From Flammeovirga agarivorans (lineage in GTDB: Bacteria; Bacteroidota; Bacteroidia; Cytophagales; Flammeovirgaceae): 64,000 bases of DNA. This document shows, piece by piece, positions 34,830-42,880 of the stretch (position 1 is the stretch's first letter; every line of letters starts with the position of its first letter). A model generated the notes under the pieces. It made no database searches. It had not been told where the DNA came from and was given only the letters and a program-made list of their open reading frames with translations. A program made the translations under genes and the position numbers. The stretch is from contig NZ_JABAIL010000002.1 of NCBI RefSeq assembly GCF_012641475.1, forward strand, positions 383,449-447,448, read 5' to 3'.

Positions 34830-36395
34830 ATGAAAAAGATTTTACTTACAGTTGCAGCCCTTGTGATGGGCTTTGCTAGTACGCAAGCTTTTGCGAAAAA
34901 AGATCCTAAAAAACCAAACTTCCTAATCCTTTGGGGGGATGATATCGGAATGTATAATTTATCATTCTGGAACCGAGGAATGATGGGTTACAAAACGCCT
35001 AACATCGATAGAATTGCCGAAGAGGGGATCGCATTTACCGACTACATGGCAGAACAGTCTTGTACTGCGGGTCGATCATCATTTATTACTGGACAATCGG
35101 GTATCCGTACAGGTATGACCAAAGTAGGTCTTCCAGGTGCTGAAAAGGGTTTAACTGATGACACTCCTACCCTAGCTGAATTAATGAAAGCAGAAGGGTA
35201 TGCTACAGGTCAATTTGGTAAAAACCATTTTGGAGACCGAGATGTTGACCTTCCTACAAACCATGGTTTTGATGAGTTCTTCGGTAATCTGTACCATTTA
35301 AATGCAGAAGAAGAGCCAGAATTACCAGACTACCCTAAAGACCCTGAATTCAAAAAGAAATTCGGTCCAAGAGGTGTGATCCATTCTTATGCAGATGGTA
35401 GAGTTTCTGATACGGGTCCTTTAACTAAGAAACGTATGGAGACAATCGACAATGAAGTAATGGGTGTAGCTCAAGAATTTATCAAGAAGCAAGTCGATTC
35501 AGATACTCCTTTCTTTGTGTGGTTCAATACTACTCGTATGCACTTTAGAACACATATTTCGGAAGAAGAACAAGGGTTATCTAAAGGACAAGGTATCTAT
35601 GCAGACGCTATGGTTTCTCATGACCAAGTAATCGGTCAGATGTTAGATTTCATTGAGAAGTTAGGAGTAGAAGAAAATACTTTTGTGATGTATTCTACAG
35701 ATAACGGTCCGCACTACAACTCTTGGCCTGATGCTGCGGTAACTCCATTCCGTGGTGAGAAAAACACAAACTGGGAAGGTGCATACAGAGTTCCTTGTAT
35801 GGTAAAATACCCTGGTCACATTCCAGCAGGACAAGTATCTAATGGTATGGTTTCTCACTTAGACTGGGTACCTACAATTCTTCACTATGCAGGTAACGAT
35901 CACATCAAAGAAGACCTATTAAAAGGTGGTGTGAAAGCAAACGGTAAAGAATTTAAAGCACACTTAGACGGTTATGATTTAGTTGCTCACTTAGAAAGTG
36001 AAGGTAAAGTTGAGTCACCTCGTCATGAATTCTTATACTTCAATGACGATGCACAGCTAACGGCTATCCGTATGGACGATTGGAAAGTAGTATTTATGGA
36101 GCAAAGAGCACATCAAATGGCCGTATGGTCTGAACCATTTGTACCATTAAGATTACCAAAAATCTTCAACTTACGTCGCGATCCTTATGAGAGAGCGGAT
36201 ATTGATTCAAACGCATATTGGGATTGGTACTTCGACCATGTTCCTTACTTATATATGGCACAAGATAAAGTTGGTCAGTTTATGTCTTCGTTAATGGAGT
36301 ATCCTCCAAAACAGAAAGCGGCTTCTTTCTCAGTAGATCAAATCATTGAAATGATCATGAAACAAACAGAAGCAATGAAGTCAGAACAAAACTAG
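34830..36395 (+). CDS. Secreted type I sulfatase with CxAxR motif
   Basis: A 521-residue protein with a signal peptide (cleavage near QAFAK, residue 22), so periplasmic or exported. The formylglycine motif is CTAGR (Cys78-Arg82) rather than the common CxPxR; alanine at the third position is an accepted variant. Metal-binding Asp37-Asp38 in LWGDDIG and the partner YSTDNGPH are present. It hydrolyses sulfate esters, probably from algal polysaccharides or sulfated lipids; substrate undefined. No SusCD pair, carbohydrate-active enzyme or maturase is adjacent. Terminator follows. Confidence 0.9.
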   Translation: MKKILLTVAALVMGFASTQAFAKKDPKKPNFLILWGDDIGMYNLSFWNRGMMGYKTPNIDRIAEEGIAFTDYMAEQSCTAGRSSFITGQSGIRTGMTKVGLPGAEKGLTDDTPTLAELMKAEGYATGQFGKNHFGDRDVDLPTNHGFDEFFGNLYHLNAEEEPELPDYPKDPEFKKKFGPRGVIHSYADGRVSDTGPLTKKRMETIDNEVMGVAQEFIKKQVDSDTPFFVWFNTTRMHFRTHISEEEQGLSKGQGIYADAMVSHDQVIGQMLDFIEKLGVEENTFVMYSTDNGPHYNSWPDAAVTPFRGEKNTNWEGAYRVPCMVKYPGHIPAGQVSNGMVSHLDWVPTILHYAGNDHIKEDLLKGGVKANGKEFKAHLDGYDLVAHLESEGKVESPRHEFLYFNDDAQLTAIRMDDWKVVFMEQRAHQMAVWSEPFVPLRLPKIFNLRRDPYERADIDSNAYWDWYFDHVPYLYMAQDKVGQFMSSLMEYPPKQKAASFSVDQIIEMIMKQTEAMKSEQN

Positions 36396-36423
36396 GTTTT
36401 GATTATCGGATATAAATAATACA

Positions 36424-36465
36424 CCCCTCTATTAGATAAATTATCTTTTAGAGGGGCTTTTATTT
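36424..36465 (+). terminator. Terminator after the sulfatase gene
   Basis: CCCCTCTA at 36424-36431 pairs with TAGAGGGG at 36449-36456, with an inner AGATAA/TTATCT helix at 36434-36446. A T-rich tail follows. Confidence 0.82.
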
Positions 36466-36503
36466 CTAATCAATTGCCTCCTATTACCAGCTCATTAATA
36501 GGC

Positions 36504-36542
36504 AATAAAAAACCCTTTCGATAGGCAATACCTATGAAAGGG
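36504..36542 (-). terminator. Terminator for the GntR-ABC operon
   Basis: CCCTTTC at 36513-36519 pairs with GAAAGGG at 36536-36542, and ATAGG with CCTAT inside, with one bulged base. On the minus strand T6 (A-run at 36507-36512) follows the stem. Confidence 0.7.
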
Positions 36543-36629
36543 CTAGTTGTTGTTATTTAATCTGACACCATTATCGGTAAGTTTGCTCTTACTTACTCTA
36601 CTTTTATTTAATTTGACACTAGTAGAAAA

Positions 36630-36989
36630 CTATTTACTCTGTTCTTTATATATTTCTGTTAGCTCGTCCCAAGACACTCCAAGTAACTGAAGCTTTTTAA
36701 AGAAATTCGGTAGATCCTTTTTCATAAATTCCGATTTCTCTAATTGCTTTACCATTACAGTAGCATCTTCTGAGATAAAGTAGCCAATTCCTCTTTTATT
36801 AAAGATCACCCCATCATCCTGTAGTGCAGCATAAGACCTGGCTACAGTATTTGGGTTTACCTCTAATTCTATGGCCATTTGTCGGACCGAAGGAATTTTA
36901 TCTCCTTCTACCCAAACTTCTTTCAGAACCTTTTCTTGAATAAGGTCCATGATTTGAAGGTAAATGGCTTTATTATTTGAAAATTCCAT
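36630..36989 (-). CDS. GntR-family (YtrA-type) transcriptional regulator
   Basis: A 119-residue repressor. The N-terminal winged helix (about 1-70) includes IYLQIMDLIQEKVLKEVW and SVRQMAIELEVNPNTVARSY, the standard GntR recognition region. The short C-terminal tail lacks an effector domain, as in the YtrA subgroup, which usually controls a linked ABC exporter. It is the last gene of the operon, 2 nt after the permease gene. An inverted repeat at 38622-38647 upstream of the operon is a likely binding site. Confidence 0.9.
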   Translation of the reverse strand: MEFSNNKAIYLQIMDLIQEKVLKEVWVEGDKIPSVRQMAIELEVNPNTVARSYAALQDDGVIFNKRGIGYFISEDATVMVKQLEKSEFMKKDLPNFFKKLQLLGVSWDELTEIYKEQSK

Positions 36990-36991
36990 AT

Positions 36992-37756
36992 TTAAACTTC
37001 TGCTCTTTTAAATTTTAAGAAGGATAGTATCCACAATGCTAGAATTGTGAAACTGACTCCCACTTGAAACACATACTTGATCGTCCCTTGTAGTGTTTCT
37101 TCGTCTAATTGAAGACTGTAATCCATGTTTTCGAACTGTCCATTACTAAAGAATAATAAGAAGACAATCACTCCTACTACCCAAAAACCAACAAATAATC
37201 CAAAACCAATCACTGTTGTTTTAAGGAAAGCATATCTTCTAAACAACGACGAACCCAAGAAGTAGAAAGAGTGTACAAACAAGTAACTCATTGTAAACCC
37301 TAACAAACCTTCAGCACTGATCATATCATTGACAGTAAATAAGAAAATACTACCTCCAAATAATGACCAAACCAATTTGGCTCCTAATTCTACGACTAGA
37401 AACACTAACGTAACTGTGATAGGATAGAAAAATGCTGTGGAAAGGAACGTTACAAAAAACTTTTCCTCCCTAGATGCAGGCAATGACAAGTAATTTAATG
37501 CTCCTCCTTTAGTAGCTATACGATGGAATGAAAAGGATGAAATAATAGGTCCTCCCAATCCAATTGCCAAACCATATATTGTTCCTAATGTTTGATGAGT
37601 AACTACACCTCTAGGCTCCAGTGTACTAGACAATGCACAAATAGCAATAATAAACAACGCAAAACCTACTACTGAGAGTAAAAGTGGCTGTTGCAGCAAT
37701 ACTAATTCGTATTTAAATAAGTTTGATATTCTATTGATATTAAATTTAGATTCCAT
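36992..37756 (-). CDS. ABC exporter permease subunit
   Basis: A 254-residue inner-membrane protein with six hydrophobic segments and no ATP-binding motifs. It lies between the ATPase (8 nt) and the GntR regulator (2 nt), so it is the membrane partner of that ATPase. Sequence is too divergent for a substrate assignment; related cassettes export antimicrobial peptides or respond to cell-envelope stress. Confidence 0.82.
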   Translation of the reverse strand: MESKFNINRISNLFKYELVLLQQPLLLSVVGFALFIIAICALSSTLEPRGVVTHQTLGTIYGLAIGLGGPIISSFSFHRIATKGGALNYLSLPASREEKFFVTFLSTAFFYPITVTLVFLVVELGAKLVWSLFGGSIFLFTVNDMISAEGLLGFTMSYLFVHSFYFLGSSLFRRYAFLKTTVIGFGLFVGFWVVGVIVFLLFFSNGQFENMDYSLQLDEETLQGTIKYVFQVGVSFTILALWILSFLKFKRAEV

Positions 37757-37764
37757 GACACTAG

Positions 37765-38610
37765 TTATTTGATAAAATGAGTTGGTAATGCTTGATTCAT
37801 CTTCTCTTTCTCTGTTAAAACAGCATTAAAGAGTAATTCAAGGTTGATTCTACTTGGTATTCCAGAATGATTAAAAGCCACTACTTTATCTTCTGCTACA
37901 CCATTTTCTGTATAGATAACATCTGAGTTTTCCACTTTCTCTGCTGTTGTAAATAATAACTTATCGCTAATATTTTCTAAAGTTTCATTAAACACTACTT
38001 TACCATTATCTACAATGACGATAGGATCAATTAAGCTTTCAAGGTCGCGTACTTGGTGAGTTGAAATAAGAAATACTCTATCATCACTCATATGTTTCGC
38101 TACCATTTTTCTAAACTGACTCTTAGAAGGAATATCCAAGCCGTTGGTAGGCTCATCCATCAATAATAATCTAGTATTTGAAGCTAATCCCAATGAAATC
38201 AATGCCTTCTTCTTCTGGCCGTAAGACATATTATTCATTTTCAACTGCCCATTCAAACCAAATTCAGTCAGCATTTCATAGAAAGTTGACTTATTAAATT
38301 TAGGATAGAACGGGGCTAGTACACCTTGGTATTGATCAATAGTAACATTGGGAAAAGTCATTTCTTCAGGAATAAAGAAAACCTCTTGAAGAAACTCTGG
38401 CGAAGAATTATCAGCAAAAAAACCACCCACGTTCACTGTACCATCGAATGGTTTCTTTAAACCTGCGATTAACATTAGAAGAGTTGATTTACCAGCACCA
38501 TTCTCACCAAGTAACCCGTATATATTTCCTTCTTTCAGCTCTAAATCAAGAGCATCATACAATATATGCCTCTTTGAATACCCGAAAGTTAGATTATTAA
38601 TATTGATCAT
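37765..38610 (-). CDS. ABC transporter ATP-binding protein
   Basis: A 281-residue ATPase. Walker A GLLGENGAGKS, the signature MSYGQKKKALISLGLA (the usual LSGGQ reads MSYGQ), Walker B LLLMDEPTNGLD and the H-loop STHQVRD are all visible. It is the first gene of the ATPase-permease-GntR operon and follows the candidate operator. A self-regulated exporter is the likely function; substrate unknown. Confidence 0.92.
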   Translation of the reverse strand: MININNLTFGYSKRHILYDALDLELKEGNIYGLLGENGAGKSTLLMLIAGLKKPFDGTVNVGGFFADNSSPEFLQEVFFIPEEMTFPNVTIDQYQGVLAPFYPKFNKSTFYEMLTEFGLNGQLKMNNMSYGQKKKALISLGLASNTRLLLMDEPTNGLDIPSKSQFRKMVAKHMSDDRVFLISTHQVRDLESLIDPIVIVDNGKVVFNETLENISDKLLFTTAEKVENSDVIYTENGVAEDKVVAFNHSGIPSRINLELLFNAVLTEKEKMNQALPTHFIK

Positions 38611-38621
38611 GATTATGTTTT

Positions 38622-38647
38622 TAGTGTACTATTTAACTATTACACTA
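38622..38647 (-). promoter_or_regulatory. Inverted-repeat operator for the YtrA-type GntR regulator
   Basis: TAGTGTA at 38622-38628 and TACACTA at 38641-38647 form a perfect 7-bp inverted repeat with a 12-base spacer; further TA/TA pairs extend it. It starts 12 nt upstream of the ABC ATPase ATG. The AGTGTA...TACACT form resembles the operator I recall for Bacillus YtrA; the exact spacing there was not checked. Confidence 0.65.
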
Positions 38648-38777
38648 CAACATTAATTCAATGATTTCATAATTCCAAATTTTAAGTAATATTTTTTCTA
38701 TAGGGATCCTTTAATTCACACTCATTTAATAATGAAATGCTATTTTTCAAGAAATGAGATGATTACTAATATTATTC

Positions 38778-38808
38778 TTGGGGATTATGTTTTTATCCCA
38801 TATATTAG
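38778..38808 (+). promoter_or_regulatory. Promoter for the omega-like subunit gene
   Basis: TTG at 38778-38780 is followed after 20 nt by TATATTAG at 38801-38808, one mismatch from TAnnTTTG. The predicted leader is about 38 nt. It probably drives the rpoZ-coaBC-porD group at least in part. Confidence 0.5.
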
Positions 38809-38852
38809 CGAGCTTATAATAAAGTATTCGATTACAAATTTTATATAGATCA

Positions 38853-39158
38853 ATGCCGAACGCATCTTTAATCACTCGTGATTTAACAGATTTGACGAAA
38901 GAGACTAAAAACATCTATGAGTCAATCGTAATTACAGGAAAACGTTCAAGACAAATCTCTTCTCGTTTGAAAGATGAGTTGAACGCTAAGTTATCAGAGT
39001 TTGCTACAACTGTAGATAACTTAGAAGAAGTACAGGAGAACCGTGAGCAAATTGAAATTTCACGTTTCTATGAGCGTATGCCAAAGCCAACAACTCTTGC
39101 AACAGAGGAGTTGATCGAAGACAAAATCTTTTTCACAAAAGTTGACGACGCTTACTAA
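38853..39158 (+). CDS. rpoZ: RNA polymerase Rpb6/omega subunit (Bacteroidota type)
   Basis: A 101-residue protein with the Rpb6-like core: NIYESIVITGKRSRQISSR (about 20-38), then helical KDELNAKLSEFA. This is the form of omega found in Bacteroidota, often annotated as RNA polymerase Rpb6. It helps assemble and stabilise the polymerase beta' subunit. In related genomes it precedes coaBC and a DUF4835 gene, as here. A terminator follows, so coaBC may also have its own promoter. Confidence 0.9.
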   Translation: MPNASLITRDLTDLTKETKNIYESIVITGKRSRQISSRLKDELNAKLSEFATTVDNLEEVQENREQIEISRFYERMPKPTTLATEELIEDKIFFTKVDDAY

Positions 39159-39185
39159 GCCATAAATCAACTCAAGTGAGACAAG

Positions 39186-39224
39186 CTTCCTAATTTACTG
39201 AATGTAGATTAGGAAGTTTTTTTT
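39186..39224 (+). terminator. Terminator between rpoZ and coaBC
   Basis: CTTCCTAAT at 39186-39194 pairs with ATTAGGAAG at 39208-39216, continuing through a T-G wobble and TAC/GTA to a five-base loop, followed by T9. Confidence 0.85.
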
Positions 39225-39261
39225 TATTTTTACTTCTCGATCATAAACCGAACAAATACAA

Positions 39262-40473
39262 ATGAACCCGATCCTAGAAGGTAAAAAGATATTGATAGGC
39301 GTTACAGGAGGCATCGCCGCATATAAAATTGCTTTATTAGTGAGATTACTCAAAAAGCAAAAGGCAGAAGTTCAGCTAATTATGACTGAGGCTTCCAAAC
39401 AATTTATTACTCCAGTTACTTTATCTACATTATCCGAAAACCCAGTATTATCTCAATATGCAAATGAGGAAACAGGAGAATGGAATTCACATGTTAAATT
39501 AGGTTTATGGGCTGATCTTATGATTATCGCTCCTGCAACAGCAAATACAATGGCTAAAATGGCCAATGGCTTATGCGATAACTTATTAATGGCCACTTAT
39601 TTATCTGCAAGGTGCCCTGTGATGATTGCTCCTGCTATGGATTTAGATATGTTTATTCATCCTTCGACGACTAGAAATATCAATACATTGGAGAGTTATG
39701 GGCATATTATAGTAGATGCAGAAGAAGGCGAATTAGCTTCTGGTTTGGTAGGGAAAGGCAGAATGGCCGAACCTGAACATATTATTGATGCAGTAGAAAC
39801 TTTCTTCGGGAAAACAGAACATCTTCCATTAAAAGGTAAAAAAGCTTTAGTAACTGCAGGGCCAACTAAAGAGCGTATAGACCCCGTTCGATTTATTACC
39901 AACGGCTCGACAGGTAAAATGGGATATGCCATTGCAGACGAATTAGCTAAACAAGGAGCTGAAGTCACTATTATTTCTGGTCCTGTCAACGTTTCCACAT
40001 CACAAAAACAAGTAACCATTGTAGATATTGAATCAGCTCAAGATATGTTTGAAGCTGTAAACGAACGTTTTGAGTCTACTGATATCTGTGTTTTCACGGC
40101 TGCAGTAGCAGACTATACTCCTTCTCAAGTTTCTTCATCAAAAATTAAAAAGAAAGATGGAGATATGGGAATTGAAATGAAAAGAACAATTGATATTGCT
40201 AAAACTATGGGTGAGAAGAAAACTTCTCAACAAATTACTGTAGGTTTTGCATTAGAAACAGATAATGAGCTAGATAATGCCAAAGGAAAACTACAAAAGA
40301 AAAATGTAGATTTTGTGGTATTAAACAGCTTAAAAGAGAAAGGAGCAGGTTTTGGTCACGATACGAATAAAGTATATATTGTATCTACTGAGCAAGTAGT
40401 AGAACTTCCTCTTTTATCCAAAAAGAAAGTTGCTGAACATATTGTTGATGAAATTATTCAGAGAAAAGGTTAA
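39262..40473 (+). CDS. coaBC: Bifunctional phosphopantothenoylcysteine decarboxylase/phosphopantothenate-cysteine ligase
   Basis: A 403-residue cytoplasmic enzyme of coenzyme A synthesis. The CoaC flavoprotein half (about 5-185) has GVTGGIAAYK, the histidine in NSHVKLG and the APAMDLDMF loop. The CoaB half (about 190-400) has GPTKERIDPVRFITNGSTGKMG and a KKKD lysine motif near residue 296. It ligates cysteine to phosphopantothenate using CTP, then decarboxylates to 4'-phosphopantetheine. It precedes porD by 30 nt. Length and motifs normal. Confidence 0.95.
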   Translation: MNPILEGKKILIGVTGGIAAYKIALLVRLLKKQKAEVQLIMTEASKQFITPVTLSTLSENPVLSQYANEETGEWNSHVKLGLWADLMIIAPATANTMAKMANGLCDNLLMATYLSARCPVMIAPAMDLDMFIHPSTTRNINTLESYGHIIVDAEEGELASGLVGKGRMAEPEHIIDAVETFFGKTEHLPLKGKKALVTAGPTKERIDPVRFITNGSTGKMGYAIADELAKQGAEVTIISGPVNVSTSQKQVTIVDIESAQDMFEAVNERFESTDICVFTAAVADYTPSQVSSSKIKKKDGDMGIEMKRTIDIAKTMGEKKTSQQITVGFALETDNELDNAKGKLQKKNVDFVVLNSLKEKGAGFGHDTNKVYIVSTEQVVELPLLSKKKVAEHIVDEIIQRKG

Positions 40474-40503
40474 TTTGTCATCTATAATTTGAATCCATAC
40501 CGA

Positions 40504-41406
40504 ATGAAACGAGTAGTCGTATTTTTTAGTCTTATATTATTTTCTTTTTGTGGATGGTCCCAAGAGTTCCAACCAACCATCACTGTCAATGGAGAACGTG
40601 TTCAAACCAATGAGACACAAATCTTTACTGATTTACAAAATGCATTACAACAGTTTATGCAGAATCAGGAATGGACAGACGATCGTTTTGAAGATAATGA
40701 GAAAATAAAACTGAACATACAGATTACTTTAGCCAATACGTCGGATGTCACTGCACAATCTTATTCTGCAGATGTTCAAATTCAATCCATTCGTCCTGTA
40801 TATGGCACTTCATTCGAAAGCTCAATTCTAAACTTCTTAGATAACAAATGGCAATTCTCTTATAATGATTCCGATCGATTGGTTTACACCCGAGGGGTAT
40901 ACACTTCTGAAATCGTCTCGCTATTAAGTTTTTATGCTTATATCTGCTTAGGAATGGATTATGACTCTTTCGGATTAAATGGAGGATCTCAGTATTATGA
41001 GAAAGCGCTAGAAATTGCGAACTATTCTGAGCAAAATGGGCGTCCGGGATGGAGTGCATTTGGCGACAAAAGAGATAGATACTATATCGCAAGAGATTTC
41101 ATGGATCCTCAATTCGAAAATTTCAGGAAGTTTCTATATACCTATCATAGACAAGGTTTAGATATTTTCAGTGATGATCCAAACCAAGCTAGAGAAAATA
41201 TATTGGCAGGGTTAAATGAATTAAAAGGCGTTAGAAAAGCTATTCCTATTTCTGTTACAATGGATGTATTTTTTGCTGCAAAAGGAGCTGAAATTACCAA
41301 CCTTTTTGCAAAAGCAACAAAAGAACAAGCCGATCAAGTAGGTAAGCTGTTATTAGAATTAGACCCGACAAGATCTCAAGTATATAAGAAATTACTAACA
41401 CCCTAG
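40504..41406 (+). CDS. porD: PorD-like (DUF4835) T9SS-associated protein
   Basis: A 300-residue secreted protein with a signal peptide (MKRVVVFFSLILFSFCGWSQ). DUF4835 features include the N-terminal repeat around TVNGERVQTNETQIFTDLQNAL, then EWTDDRF, and FLDNKWQFSY. PorD is required for, or associated with, the type IX secretion system in this phylum. The ATG at 40504 is preferred; a TTG at 40489 adds five residues. Its stop overlaps the next gene's GTG start by 1 nt. Many relatives have recN next; it is absent here. Confidence 0.88.
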   Translation: MKRVVVFFSLILFSFCGWSQEFQPTITVNGERVQTNETQIFTDLQNALQQFMQNQEWTDDRFEDNEKIKLNIQITLANTSDVTAQSYSADVQIQSIRPVYGTSFESSILNFLDNKWQFSYNDSDRLVYTRGVYTSEIVSLLSFYAYICLGMDYDSFGLNGGSQYYEKALEIANYSEQNGRPGWSAFGDKRDRYYIARDFMDPQFENFRKFLYTYHRQGLDIFSDDPNQARENILAGLNELKGVRKAIPISVTMDVFFAAKGAEITNLFAKATKEQADQVGKLLLELDPTRSQVYKKLLTP

Positions 41407-42248
41407 TGAGTAAGTACTTAAAAAATTTATATCATTACATTCAAGCATTAAGTTTGGACGTAGCCATCGGTGCCATTATTTGCTGTAAATTTCTTGCAGT
41501 AATTAATGGCATTGTGCTTCCTATATCTGTATTTATTTCATTGGGAACTGCTGTTTGGGTCATCTACACTTTAGATCACCTTTTAGATGCCCACTCAATA
41601 CAGCATACAGCACATACATTTAGACATGCTTTTCACCAACGGAATAAAAAGACTTTGGGAATATTCTGTCTCTGCTTTGGCTTTATTGGAATTGCCAATA
41701 CTTTCCTCTACTTACCTATTTCTTTATTTTACCATGGATTGATACTCACTAGTATCGTCTCTTTGTACTTAGTTATCATCAATCTAAAAGTACTTCCTTT
41801 TGCAACGTTTAAAGAGTTTACTGTTGCTATTATTTACACTGCAGGTATTTCTTTACCTGTGTTTAGCCTCAGCACTGAAGCTACTCCTCAGCTGTATTTA
41901 TTTACCGGAATTTTCTTCACATTGGCATCTATCAACCTATTGGAATTTGCCTTATTTGATTTTGAAACAGACACAAAAGATGGACAACTTTCTGGCACTA
42001 GAAAGCTAGGATATAACAACATGAAATACAGAATCAACATTCTATCCTTTCTATTTATACTGCTAATGGGAATCTCATTTTATATTCTGCCTACTGAATT
42101 ATATTCTGCTTTGATTGTTCTTTTGTTGATGGGAAGCTGTTTAGGCCTGATCTATATCAAATCGAATTTCTTTTCTAAAGATGATTACTTTAGAATTTTT
42201 GGAGACTTTGTTTTTCTGTTTCCCGCTATATATCTGTTTATTTCATGA
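41406..42248 (+). CDS. UbiA-like polytopic membrane protein
   Basis: A 280-residue inner-membrane protein with about eight hydrophobic segments. Two acidic motifs stand where UbiA prenyltransferases have theirs: DHLLDAHS (Asp57, Asp61) and DFETDTKDG (Asp185, Asp189, Asp192). The first differs from the usual NDxxDxxxD, so catalysis is uncertain. It begins with a GTG overlapping the porD stop by 1 nt, and its stop overlaps the methyltransferase ATG by 4 nt. A prenyl- or lipid-transfer reaction is inferred from the fold and the partner methyltransferase. Product unknown. Confidence 0.72.
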   Translation: MSKYLKNLYHYIQALSLDVAIGAIICCKFLAVINGIVLPISVFISLGTAVWVIYTLDHLLDAHSIQHTAHTFRHAFHQRNKKTLGIFCLCFGFIGIANTFLYLPISLFYHGLILTSIVSLYLVIINLKVLPFATFKEFTVAIIYTAGISLPVFSLSTEATPQLYLFTGIFFTLASINLLEFALFDFETDTKDGQLSGTRKLGYNNMKYRINILSFLFILLMGISFYILPTELYSALIVLLLMGSCLGLIYIKSNFFSKDDYFRIFGDFVFLFPAIYLFIS

Positions 42249-42880
42249 AAAAAGATCACTTTAATCCTATTGCGAAAGTTTATGATAGGCTTGCTAAAAT
42301 AGTCTTTGGAAATTCTATAATAGATATCCAACATCAAACATTTGAGAAAGTAAAAATGGGAGGAAAAGTATTAATTTTAGGTGGTGGCAGTGGTAAAATA
42401 CTACCGTTTATTGATCAACAGATTAAGCCAAACGACATTACTTATGTTGAGCTTTCTTCAGAGATGATAGAATTAGCGAAAGACAAAAAAGTCAGTTGCT
42501 CTATAAATTTTATCCAAGACAGTTATGAGGTCATAAATCCTGATAAAAATAAATACGATGTATTGATCACCAATTTTTTCTTAGATATTCTAACCTACGA
42601 AAAACTTACAGCGTTCATCAATACATCGCATGAATTATTAAATCAAAATGGACAATGGATCGTTACAGATTTCCGTATTGATCCACATCCACTTAAAAAG
42701 GTGTTTCATCAAACACTGCATAAGTGCATGGTTTTATTCTTTAAGATCACTGTAAACCTTCAAAACAGCAAGCTTTATGATTATGAAGAAATGATTCGAA
42801 ATGGAAATCATTTTCAACAGAAAATAGCGTATAAAGCTTTTTCAAAAATGATGTTTTCTACTTTATTCCAGAAAGTTTAG
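42245..42880 (+). CDS. Class I SAM-dependent methyltransferase
   Basis: A 211-residue cytoplasmic methyltransferase. The SAM-binding motif is VLILGGGSGKILPF (GGGSG 46-50), followed by the acidic motif YVELSSEM and the post-motif DVLITNFFLDIL. It begins at an ATG overlapping the UbiA-like stop by 4 nt and is the last gene of the rpoZ-coaBC-porD group. It may act on a quinone or lipid made by the preceding protein, by analogy with UbiA/MenG pairs; substrate unproven. Its stop overlaps the convergent T9SS cargo stop by 4 nt. Confidence 0.85.
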   Translation: MKKDHFNPIAKVYDRLAKIVFGNSIIDIQHQTFEKVKMGGKVLILGGGSGKILPFIDQQIKPNDITYVELSSEMIELAKDKKVSCSINFIQDSYEVINPDKNKYDVLITNFFLDILTYEKLTAFINTSHELLNQNGQWIVTDFRIDPHPLKKVFHQTLHKCMVLFFKITVNLQNSKLYDYEEMIRNGNHFQQKIAYKAFSKMMFSTLFQKV

